A DNA stretch of 64,000 nucleotides from positions 62,001 to 126,000 of the forward strand of contig DAHUYB010000001.1 in assembly GCA_027315405.1 (NCBI GenBank), written 5' to 3'. This document shows positions 1-6,613 of this stretch, piece by piece (within the stretch, counting starts at the first letter, position 1; each line of letters begins with the position of its first letter). The notes under the pieces were generated by a model. The model made no database searches, was not told where the DNA came from, and saw only the letters and a program-made list of their open reading frames with translations. The translations under genes were made by a program, and so were the position numbers. Source of the stretch: Gammaproteobacteria bacterium. Its GTDB lineage: Bacteria > Pseudomonadota > Gammaproteobacteria > Natronospirales > REEB76.

Positions 1-1
1 G

Positions 2-175
2 CTACATGAGACCAAGCTGCGCAGCCATCTGGCATATCTGGCGGCGGATGTGGATTTGGCTTACGAACAACCCACGGCCGGGCAGTACGCGGTGTTCAGA
101 TATTTGGACGCGCGAGCCCAGGCCGGCGAACAGCGGCTACGGGCCGCCATCGCCGACGGCAATAAACTGTTGTGA
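2..175 (+). CDS. C-terminal end of an unidentified protein (partial, cut by window edge)
   Basis: An open frame enters from the left edge and ends at the TGA at 173-175, giving the last 57 residues of a protein. The piece is rich in Ala, Leu and charged residues and looks helical, with no catalytic motif. The next gene follows after about 80 bases on the same strand. I do not recognise the family; it could be the helical tail of a large enzyme or repeat protein. The frame is supported by its GC-rich third positions and clean ending, but the identity is unknown. Confidence 0.5.
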   Translation, partial: LHETKLRSHLAYLAADVDLAYEQPTAGQYAVFRYLDARAQAGEQRLRAAIADGNKLL

Positions 176-257
176 AACACCGCGGGCCGCGCCGCCGCCA
201 TGCGCACCGGCGCGGCCCGCCCACGTTTCCGGGGCCCGGCGAAGCGTGCAGGCTGCC

Positions 258-518
258 ATGAAGAAACTGAAACACGAAACGGAATTGGTTCATGCAGCCA
301 TATTGGCAGGGGTGGAATACGCGGAAAAACGCGGTGCCGCGATCTTCGAACCCACGGATTCCGCCAGCGAGAAAATTCTCTATATCTACCGGCTGCTGGT
401 GCATGACCAACTCATCCAGCCGCTGCCGGAAGATCAGGTCTCGCAGCAGTCCATGCGCCACAAACTGGCCATCTGGTATTCCAAGCAACTGCCGAAGGAT
501 CACCCGCTACTTAAATAG
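258..518 (+). CDS. Small DUF5062-like protein
   Basis: This encodes an 86-residue soluble protein with no signal peptide or membrane segment. I chose the ATG at 258 because the protein then begins MKKLKHETELV and matches, from memory, the start and length (about 85 residues) of DUF5062 proteins of gammaproteobacteria. The central YIYRLLVHDQLIQPLPED stretch and the C-terminal HKLAIWYSKQLPKDHPLL stretch also fit that family. The same frame stays open upstream to position 6, but that extension has an unlikely composition. The function of DUF5062 is unknown. The gene lies alone between the preceding partial gene and a repeat-like spacer. Confidence 0.75.
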   Translation: MKKLKHETELVHAAILAGVEYAEKRGAAIFEPTDSASEKILYIYRLLVHDQLIQPLPEDQVSQQSMRHKLAIWYSKQLPKDHPLLK

Positions 519-815
519 GTTACCGCAGCCGCCTGCCTTTGGTGGGAGCGGCGATGACCACCAGGGGTGAGCGGCGACAGCCGCGAACGGGCAGGCAGGA
601 AGCCGCCCTGGGCTTTCAAGTGGAGCAGGAAGCGGAGTTTGAAAGGTGGAAATGCAGCAATGCAGGAGCAAAAACCTGCCTTCGCCGCGATACAGCATCG
701 CAGCCGGGAGCGCATGGGATGCCCGCGGAGTATTATCCGCATCCAAGATTTCCAGAATTAAAACTGTGCCTGCGCTTAGCTTCCGATGAGATTGATCGCG
801 GGGGGGGGGTGCTGG
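519..815. repeat. Intergenic spacer with REP-like palindromes
   Basis: About 300 bases without a convincing gene. The segment around 565-590 contains GCGGC-GACA-GCCGC, an inverted repeat inside a context (GTGAGCGGCGACAGCCGCGAA) that resembles the REP-type extragenic palindromes common in gammaproteobacteria. A run of ten G residues (800-809) closes the spacer just before the next start codon. Frames open here (539-1063, 567-761) have shadow-like compositions. Confidence 0.35.
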
Positions 816-1106
816 GTGACCAAATCCTATTACGTTTATATGCTGGAGTGCCGTGGCGGACGCCTATATATAGGTATAACCACGGATATCCGGCGGCGGA
901 TGATGGAACATCACGAGGGCCGGATTGGCGCGCGTTTCACCCGCGCCAATCCGCCGGCAAGATTGCTGGCGGTCCGTCAGGTTGCCGGCCGTCCCGCGGC
1001 GCTCAAACTGGAAGCCGCGCTGAAAAAATTACGTCGCCCGCAAAAACTGCACTGGGCCGATGAGCATCCACCACGGGAAACAGTGTCCACGGCCGCAACG
1101 CTGTGA
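816..1106 (+). CDS. GIY-YIG domain endonuclease (UPF0213/YhbQ type)
   Basis: This is a small single-domain GIY-YIG nuclease-like protein of about 96 residues. The first motif is YYVYMLECRGGRLYIG, followed by TTDIRRRMMEHHEG with the conserved Arg and a downstream Glu (KLEAALKKL) that fit the catalytic core. The length matches stand-alone UPF0213/YhbQ proteins, which act on damaged or branched DNA. I take GTG at 816 as the start because homologs begin a few residues before the YVY motif. An ATG at 786 in the same frame would place the G10 tract (800-809) inside the coding region, so slippage there could change expression. Confidence 0.8.
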   Translation: MTKSYYVYMLECRGGRLYIGITTDIRRRMMEHHEGRIGARFTRANPPARLLAVRQVAGRPAALKLEAALKKLRRPQKLHWADEHPPRETVSTAATL

Positions 1107-1195
1107 GCATGGACAGTCATTCAAAGGGCGACTTCGCTGCCGTGGATATTCACGGCCAGCCGTGGCGTACGACAGATGCCTAAAAGTTCGATGCG

Positions 1196-1738
1196 CTAGT
1201 TTTTGACTTGCTGCCAGGCTTGTTCGGCGGCGGGCGGGAGCTTGTCCATGTGCTCCAGAAACACGGCCAAGGTCCACATCTGCTGATCGGTGAGGGTATC
1301 TTTCCACGCCGGCATAGCCGTCCAACGGATGCCGTGTTGGATTTTCCAGAACGAGTAGCCCGGTGGATCGTCCTCGACGCCGTCGGTCGCGAGTTGCGGC
1401 GGCGCCGGATATTCCCCTTTTGCAATAGGCGATGCCGAAGCATCGCCCTGTGAAGTACCGTGGCAGATCGCGCAGTTTTTCGCGTACAGATGCACACCGT
1501 CGATGAGGTTCTGATCGCTCAACGGAACCGGACCCGGTCCCGGCGGCGCCTCGCGGCGTAAGGTTGCACGCAGCGAGGTGCCGGCTACCCACCTTTCCAG
1601 GCGGCCGGGTTTGGCATCGGCATTAGCCGGAATCAAGCCGAATCGCAGCGTGGCGTATCCGGCGGCGGCGGCGACCACGATCGTTACGAGGATACCTAAC
1701 AGAAACCCTTTGAGCACTGGCGCACCTGGATTTTGCAA
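1196..1738 (-). CDS. Membrane-anchored mono-haem cytochrome c
   Basis: A 180-residue protein with an N-terminal membrane anchor (about residues 9-30) and a periplasmic class I cytochrome c domain. The haem attachment motif is CAICH (residues 89-93), and Met142 in the WTAMPAW stretch is the likely sixth ligand. It probably carries electrons in the periplasm between dehydrogenases and a terminal oxidase. The gene is isolated, convergent with the GIY-YIG gene, with no oxidase or assembly genes beside it, so its partner cannot be named. The N-terminal segment has no lipobox, so the hydrophobic segment probably stays as an anchor. Confidence 0.88.
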   Translation of the reverse strand: MQNPGAPVLKGFLLGILVTIVVAAAAGYATLRFGLIPANADAKPGRLERWVAGTSLRATLRREAPPGPGPVPLSDQNLIDGVHLYAKNCAICHGTSQGDASASPIAKGEYPAPPQLATDGVEDDPPGYSFWKIQHGIRWTAMPAWKDTLTDQQMWTLAVFLEHMDKLPPAAEQAWQQVKN

Positions 1739-2116
1739 GGGCCGTTGAATTATAGCACCGGGCAGTAAGCCGGACGCTGGGGCCTGTCGACAGCTGCCGC
1801 AATGATTGGACCCGTGCGCTTGAGGTAATGTTCCCTGCTACCGCCTGGATTGCACAAGCCGGTCCGGCCCCCTGACGGGCTGGCGAGCTTAATAGTACTC
1901 CCGGTGCTAGTGACCTATCCCTTATGTAGCAGGTAACTATCGGGGGAAGCGCTCCTTGCTATCAGGGAATGGGCATTGGATTTTTCATAAAACCGGGCCA
2001 TTCCACCGCTGAACTCCATGACTCCAGAGCATCGGCAGGCCAAAACCCGGAAAATATCCTGTTACACGTGCAATATATTATATAAAGGTGAATCCGGCCC
2101 GCAGCAGGCTCTGCGC

Positions 2117-2144
2117 TTGTAATATCAGCGGCTTGTGCTATAAC
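2117..2144 (+). promoter_or_regulatory. Putative sigma-70 promoter for the peptide gene, with operator-like inverted repeat
   Basis: TTGTAA (2117-2122) and TATAAC (2139-2144) are spaced by 16 bases. A perfect 6-base inverted repeat, GCGGCT (2128-2133) and AGCCGC (2146-2151), straddles the -10 element and could be an operator. Assignment is by consensus only. Confidence 0.45.
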
Positions 2145-2273
2145 TAGCCGCGATGTTGATGATAAAAATCAGCAGCTATAGCTGTGTGATGGGCTTGGGC
2201 CGTTCCAAGCTAATTACTAACTCAGGAGGGCTTATCGCCCAGCACATATTTTTGATTGTCAGTTTTGTAATTT

Positions 2274-2289
2274 GGTAAGGAGGGTTACC
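2274..2289 (+). promoter_or_regulatory. Strong Shine-Dalgarno sequence in the loop of a small hairpin
   Basis: The stretch GGTAA-GGAGGG-TTACC directly precedes the ATG at 2291. The near-perfect ribosome binding site (AAGGAGGG) lies in the loop and 5' arm of a 5-base-pair stem, so it could be both strong and regulated. The stop codon of the weak upstream ORF (TAA, 2276-2278) lies in the 5' arm. Confidence 0.5.
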
Positions 2290-2290
2290 A

Positions 2291-2434
2291 ATGAACAGAA
2301 ATAATGTTGTATTTAGGAAAAAAGAACCTGTACAAAAACAGGGTCTTGGCATTGCGGAAATCAAGGATGCAAACAAGATGAAGTTCTTCATTCCAAATCA
2401 GATGGTCTGCCGGGTTGTTTTTACACCGGCGTGA
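2291..2434 (+). CDS. Short peptide gene, candidate RiPP-type precursor
   Basis: A 47-codon gene too short for ordinary ORF lists, but preceded by one of the best ribosome binding sites in the window. The N-terminal half is polar and charged (MNRNNVVFRKKEPVQKQ), the middle reads GLGIAEIKDANK, and the C-terminal third is hydrophobic with a single Cys (MKFFIPNQMVCRVVFTPA). It has no signal peptide and no double-glycine site at a usual position. A terminator follows at 2501-2547, and then an acyltransferase with a PqqD-like C-terminal domain. That arrangement is typical of a peptide precursor made in excess of its modifying enzyme. I infer that it may be a leader-core substrate whose Lys, Cys or N-terminus is acylated. 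There is no recognised family, so this remains a hypothesis. Confidence 0.55.
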   Translation: MNRNNVVFRKKEPVQKQGLGIAEIKDANKMKFFIPNQMVCRVVFTPA

Positions 2435-2500
2435 TTAGCGTTTGGAAATGAATGATGCCTAGCGGTGTATGCACTGCAGCATCAGGATGAATAGATAATA

Positions 2501-2547
2501 GGGCCTGCGACGTGCTGATAGCCAGTCCGAAGCAGGCCCATTTTTTT
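2501..2547 (+). terminator. Rho-independent terminator between peptide gene and acyltransferase gene
   Basis: A perfect 8-base stem, GGGCCTGC (2501-2508) with GCAGGCCC (2532-2539), is followed by A and seven T residues (2541-2547). A shorter inner pairing is possible in the 23-base loop. It would end most transcripts after the peptide gene, with read-through supplying less message for the enzyme. Confidence 0.8.
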
Positions 2548-2584
2548 AATACTTACAAGCCGCCGAATTTTTACGAGACTCTCA

Positions 2585-3787
2585 ATGCTTGAACAGCACG
2601 AATTTCTGGGAAAAATAACGAGTTTGCAGAGGGAGTACACAGAGCGAACGATTGCCGATCGTTCGCATCGAAAAAATATTGATCAGAATGAGGAAAATTG
2701 TACGGAATTCGCCTCCGCGAATCTGCGCCACTTGCTGCCGGCGATTCCCATAACCAGACATGCCCAAATCATAAATGAAATACTCTTTACCCAGGTCTGC
2801 GCGGTTTTGGATGAAGACAGTTGCTTTTTGCTGGAGAGCACAAAAATATCCGACCCGGGTTCAATGTTATTGACCGCAAAAGAGAACCCCGTCATTTTCT
2901 GCACGTTTCATTTTGGCTCATACCGTCTTATCAATCAGGTATTGGTCAATCGTGGCTTGAACTATATTCTTCCGGTATCCAGCGATATTTATGCGGCTCA
3001 AAAGAAGCGCTACGAAGACGGTTTGAAAGTGTTACAGGCTTATTTCAAATCTGATTCGCAATTGATGGTTGTGAATGCGGAGGAACCCACCTCGGCCCTG
3101 ACGCTGGCGCGCAAGACCCGGGCCGGATGGTCGTTACTGGCCTATATTGACGGCAATACCGGCGTGCAGGGAGCCGGCCGGCGTGATGCCAAGATGCTGC
3201 GGATCTCACTGCTCGGCAAGCCGATTTATGCAAGGAAGGGCATCGCCTTTCTCTCCCACTTCTTGAAGCTGCCGATTGTGCCGGTGATCTGCGAGATAAC
3301 CGGCCCCATGGAGCGCAGCATGACGTTTCACGAAAGGATTGATCCATCAGTTGCTTCGGAAGATAGAGAAGCCTATTGCCGGATGGCAACCGAAAAAGTG
3401 TATTCCGTACTTGGCGATTACCTAAGGAAAAAACCGGCTCAATGGGAAGGCTGGCTGGACATGCAGAAGTATCTCGACGTGGATGGGATTGCCGATAGCG
3501 AGGGTACTGACGAAGGCTCTGTAGAAACGGCGTCACCGGCGGAGGACATCGCCGACAGCAAGCTGGTGTTCAATCGTGAGCGCTTCGGCTTCATTATCCA
3601 GGAGGATGGCCGTGCCCTGCTGGACAAGGACAGCTATAAATTACTGTCATTGCCGCAAAACATAACCGACATTCTCGAAGCCTATCGGGAACCGGCGGTG
3701 GCGCCCTCTGCCGATGCCGCGCAGGAGCAACGTAACATTGTCACGCAATTGGTGTCCATGGGAATGCTGTCTGTCGTCAGTCAATGA
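2585..3787 (+). CDS. LpxL-like acyltransferase with C-terminal PqqD/RRE-like domain
   Basis: This 400-residue protein has two visible parts. Residues about 95-285 resemble the lysophospholipid/lipid A acyltransferase (LpxL/HtrB) fold: FCTFHFGSYR (His109), then YIDGNTGV, then SLLGKPIYARKGIAFLSHF and LPIVPVICE. The usual HX4(D/E) motif reads HX4R here (His109, Arg114), so the acidic partner is missing or elsewhere. Residues about 325-400 (RFGFIIQEDGRALLDKDSYK, then LPQNITDILEAY and LVSMGML) look like a PqqD-type winged helix, the RiPP recognition element that binds leader peptides. No membrane segment is evident. Fusion of the two, next to a short peptide gene, suggests acylation of a peptide bound through its leader. 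A lipid-modifying role with an unrelated C-terminal domain is the alternative. The 5' part of the gene is less GC-rich than its neighbours, as expected after transfer. Confidence 0.65.
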   Translation: MLEQHEFLGKITSLQREYTERTIADRSHRKNIDQNEENCTEFASANLRHLLPAIPITRHAQIINEILFTQVCAVLDEDSCFLLESTKISDPGSMLLTAKENPVIFCTFHFGSYRLINQVLVNRGLNYILPVSSDIYAAQKKRYEDGLKVLQAYFKSDSQLMVVNAEEPTSALTLARKTRAGWSLLAYIDGNTGVQGAGRRDAKMLRISLLGKPIYARKGIAFLSHFLKLPIVPVICEITGPMERSMTFHERIDPSVASEDREAYCRMATEKVYSVLGDYLRKKPAQWEGWLDMQKYLDVDGIADSEGTDEGSVETASPAEDIADSKLVFNRERFGFIIQEDGRALLDKDSYKLLSLPQNITDILEAYREPAVAPSADAAQEQRNIVTQLVSMGMLSVVSQ

Positions 3788-3792
3788 TATGA

Positions 3793-3843
3793 GCCCCTGG
3801 TTCCTTGCGGTGTTTCGAACACCGGGAACTTACCGCTTGGGGC
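3793..3843 (+). terminator. Nested stem-loop after the acyltransferase gene
   Basis: Three nested stems are visible: GCCCC (3793-3797 region) with GGGGC (3839-3843), GTTCC (3800-3804) with GGAAC (3825-3829), and GGTGTT (3809-3814) with AACACC (3818-3823). There is no T-run, so it may be a processing or rho-related structure, or a structured leader of the next gene. Confidence 0.5.
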
Positions 3844-3874
3844 ACGAACGAGACGCGGATTTGACTGACGTGAA

Positions 3875-5494
3875 ATGACCGGTATGCAAAATTTCGACTA
3901 CGTGATCGTGGGCGGTGGCTCGGCGGGTTGCGTGCTGGCGAGCCGGCTGTCGGAAGACCCGGATGTGAGTGTCTGTCTATTGGAGGCCGGTGACGCCGGC
4001 CGCGGCTGGATGGTGCAGGTACCTTTCGGCATGGTGCTGACGGTGCCCCTGCCCTTCATCAACTGGTGCTTCAAGAGCGTGCCGCAGCCGCAGCTTAACG
4101 GCCGGCGTCTCTATCAGCCCCGCGGCCGCGTGCTCGGCGGTTCCAGCGCCCTAAACGCCATGATCTACACGCGCGGCCATCCGTCCGATTACGACGCTTG
4201 GGCAGCGGCCGGCAATCCCGGCTGGTCCTACGCAGAAATACTGCCTTATTTCAAACGCGCGGAAAACAACGCGCGCTTTCATGACGGCTACCATGGCGCG
4301 GATGGTCCATTGCCGGTCAGCGATACGTTTACCGGCAACCCCATGCATGGAGTGTTCCTGGAGGCGGGACGGCAGGCGGGATTTGCGGTGGCAACCGATT
4401 TCAACGCTGAGCCGCAGGATGGCGTCGGTGTTTATCAGGTAACGCAGCGGGATGGCGAGCGCTGGAGCGCGGCGCGGGCCTATCTTGAACCGAATTTATC
4501 CCGGCCGAATCTCACGGTATTGACCGGCGCCCGCGCCCAGCGGCTGCTATTCGCGGGCCGGCGGGCGAATGGGGTGCAATACCGCGGTGGCGGGCGCCTT
4601 GGGAGCGTGGGTGCCCGCCGGGAAGTCATCCTCAGCGCTGGCACCTTTCAATCACCACAATTGCTGATGCTGTCCGGCATCGGCGACGCCGAGAGCTTGC
4701 GAACACATGGCCTCCCGGTGGTGCAGCATCTGCCGGGCGTGGGCGCGAATTTGCAGGACCACCCGGATTACACCTTGATTTATCGGGCGCGCAGCCTCGA
4801 TCTGATGGGTGCTTCGCCCCGGGGCATCCTGCGTTTCGCCCGCGAGATTCGCCGTTACCGCCGCCAGCGGCGCGGCATGCTGTGTACCAATGTAGCGGAG
4901 GCCGGCGGTTTTCTAAAGACCGATATGACGCTGCCACGACCCGATGTGCAACTGCATTTCTGTGTGGCCATCGTGCACAATCACGGGCGCAGCCTGCGGC
5001 ATCTGTGGCACGGCTATTCGCTGCACGTCTGCGTACTCCGGCCCCGGAGCCGCGGGCGGGTGATGCTCGCAAGCGCGGCCCCCGGGGCGGCGCCGCTGAT
5101 TGATCCTGCTTATCTCAGCGATCCCCGCGATCTCGAGGTTCTGGTGCGCGGCTTCAAGCTCGCGCGGCACATCCTCGCAGCCCCGGCCTTCGCGCCCTAT
5201 CGCATCCGGGAACTGTTCAGTGCCGATGCGCAAAGTGATGCGGACATCTGGGCATTGATCCGCGCCCGGGTGGAGACTATTTATCACCCCGTGGGCACCT
5301 GCCGCATGGGCCGGGACGAGGGAGCGGTGGTAGATGCGGCGCTCAGGGTGCGAGGTGTGGACGGGCTGCGGGTGGTGGATGCCTCGGTGATGCCGACACT
5401 CATCGGCGGCAACACCAACGCCCCCACCATCATGATTGCCGAGAAAGCTGCGGATATGATCCGCAGGCGCTCCCCGGCCGGAACACGTCCATGA
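3875..5494 (+). CDS. GMC family FAD-dependent oxidoreductase (choline/alcohol dehydrogenase-like)
   Basis: This 539-residue flavoprotein oxidises an alcohol group using bound FAD. The N-terminal dinucleotide-binding motif is VIVGGGSAGCVLASRLSED. The GMC signature GRVLGGSSALNAMIYTRG and the C-terminal IYHPVGTCRMG (active-site His) and GGNTNAPTIMIAEKAADMI are intact. Length is standard for BetA/AlkJ-like members, so the enzyme should be active. Substrate cannot be read from sequence; choline is unlikely to be certain because betB and betI are absent. The ATG at 3875 leaves only four residues before the FAD motif region. It overlaps the racemase gene by four bases (ATGA), so the two are co-translated. 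It lies 87 bases after the acyltransferase gene and might belong to the same cluster. Confidence 0.9.
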   Translation: MTGMQNFDYVIVGGGSAGCVLASRLSEDPDVSVCLLEAGDAGRGWMVQVPFGMVLTVPLPFINWCFKSVPQPQLNGRRLYQPRGRVLGGSSALNAMIYTRGHPSDYDAWAAAGNPGWSYAEILPYFKRAENNARFHDGYHGADGPLPVSDTFTGNPMHGVFLEAGRQAGFAVATDFNAEPQDGVGVYQVTQRDGERWSAARAYLEPNLSRPNLTVLTGARAQRLLFAGRRANGVQYRGGGRLGSVGARREVILSAGTFQSPQLLMLSGIGDAESLRTHGLPVVQHLPGVGANLQDHPDYTLIYRARSLDLMGASPRGILRFAREIRRYRRQRRGMLCTNVAEAGGFLKTDMTLPRPDVQLHFCVAIVHNHGRSLRHLWHGYSLHVCVLRPRSRGRVMLASAAPGAAPLIDPAYLSDPRDLEVLVRGFKLARHILAAPAFAPYRIRELFSADAQSDADIWALIRARVETIYHPVGTCRMGRDEGAVVDAALRVRGVDGLRVVDASVMPTLIGGNTNAPTIMIAEKAADMIRRRSPAGTRP

Positions 5495-6192
5495 AAACCC
5501 TCGGTCTCATTGGCGGCATGAGCTGGCAATCCACCGCGCATTATTACACGCGCATCAACCAGTTGGTGGTGCAGCGGCTCGGCGGGCTGCATTCCGCCCA
5601 ATTGTTGCTCTACAGCATCGAATTCGACGCGCTGCAGAAATTGCAGCATGCCGACGACTGGCAGGGCGCGGCGCGATTACTGGTGGATGCCGCCCGGCGT
5701 CTGGCGAGCGCCGGCGCCGACGGTCTCGTCATTTGCGCCAACACCATGCATCGGGTGGCGCCCGAGATCGAAGCAGCTGTGCAGCTGCCACTGATTCACG
5801 TCACCGATGCCACGGCCCAGGCGATAAAACACAAAGGCCTGCAGACGGTAGCCCTGCTGGGCACGCGCTTCACCATGGAGAATGATTTTTACCGGGAGCG
5901 GTTGCAGCACCGCCACGGTTTGCGGGTGAGCATCCCGGATGAGGCCGAACGTCGGGCGCTGCATCGCATCATTTTTGAGGAACTGTGCAAAGGCGAGGTG
6001 CGGCCGGACTCCCGGGAAATTTTCTATGGGATCATTGCGCGTCTCGGCGCCGCCGGCGCCGAAGGCGCCATCCTCGGATGCACCGAATTCACGTTGTTCG
6101 GCGTTGCGGAGAAATCCGCTATCCCGCTGTTCGACACCACCGAAATCCATGCACGCGCGGCAGTGGCGTGGGCATTGGGCGAAAACCCTTAG
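5491..6192 (+). CDS. Aspartate/glutamate racemase family protein (YgeA/RacX type)
   Basis: A 233-residue cytoplasmic PLP-independent amino-acid racemase. The N-terminus MKTLGLIGGMSWQSTAHYY is the family hallmark. The two catalytic cysteines are visible in ICANTMH and LGCTEF, so both proton-transfer sites are kept. Relatives interconvert L- and D-forms of aspartate, glutamate or a broader set of amino acids. The start overlaps the GMC oxidoreductase stop by four bases, which implies an operon. The pairing with an oxidoreductase is compatible with amino-acid or amino-alcohol metabolism. A role in making D-residues for the upstream peptide system is only a possibility. Confidence 0.9.
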   Translation: MKTLGLIGGMSWQSTAHYYTRINQLVVQRLGGLHSAQLLLYSIEFDALQKLQHADDWQGAARLLVDAARRLASAGADGLVICANTMHRVAPEIEAAVQLPLIHVTDATAQAIKHKGLQTVALLGTRFTMENDFYRERLQHRHGLRVSIPDEAERRALHRIIFEELCKGEVRPDSREIFYGIIARLGAAGAEGAILGCTEFTLFGVAEKSAIPLFDTTEIHARAAVAWALGENP

Positions 6193-6613
6193 CAGCTGCC
6201 TGCAATATCCGGTGACCGCAATCATCCAGCCCGCGTACCTGGATATCTGTTTGGCAATGTCTAATCCAACAGTGCTAATTCTCACGTGGGCGCCTGCGCT
6301 CCTGTGATGTGGAATTACCACTTCTCCACCCTGCCACAGGACGATACTGAATTGAGAGGAGTGGGTCTCCATATCGCCTCAAAACCCTCTGCCCTTGGGA
6401 GAGAGTTTCGCAGGGCGGGCGAGGGTGCGGATTCGATAAGGGGGGGGTCCGCGAACATCAACCCTCGTTCCCGCGCCTCTCCCGGAGGGCGAGTGAATTA
6501 ACCCGCCATCCAGGTAGCTGTCAGTGCACGTGCAGTTTTATGATGACAGAGGCGGTATGGATGTCGGCGAAAATCTCAGGGTTAGCGATGGCACGTGATA
6601 TTGGCGTCGCGGA
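6193..6613. repeat. Intergenic region with CCCTCTCCC/GGGAGAGG-type extragenic repeat
   Basis: Between the racemase stop and the end of the GGDEF-EAL gene there is no convincing gene. The part around 6378-6500 carries alternating CCCTCTGCCC, GGGAGAGAG, GGGCGAGGG and CCTCTCCCGGAGGGCGAG blocks, which resemble the extragenic palindromic repeats widespread in gammaproteobacteria. A G8 run lies near 6440. Nothing else is recognised. Confidence 0.45.

Larger units (their letters stand above)
1739..2290. other. Long AT-richer upstream region of the peptide gene
   Basis: About 550 bases without a firm gene. Composition is visibly more AT-rich after 1980 than in the flanks. It holds a promoter-like pair at 2117-2144, an inverted repeat over the -10 element (2128-2151), and a weak 41-codon ORF (2153-2278) with no good ribosome binding site that stops inside the next gene's ribosome-binding hairpin. 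No tRNA or known riboswitch was recognised. Confidence 0.5.

Noticed and set aside
539-1063. 174-codon frame over the REP-like spacer and GIY-YIG gene
   Set aside because: It overlaps the well-supported nuclease gene in another frame and has no recognisable motif or ribosome binding site.
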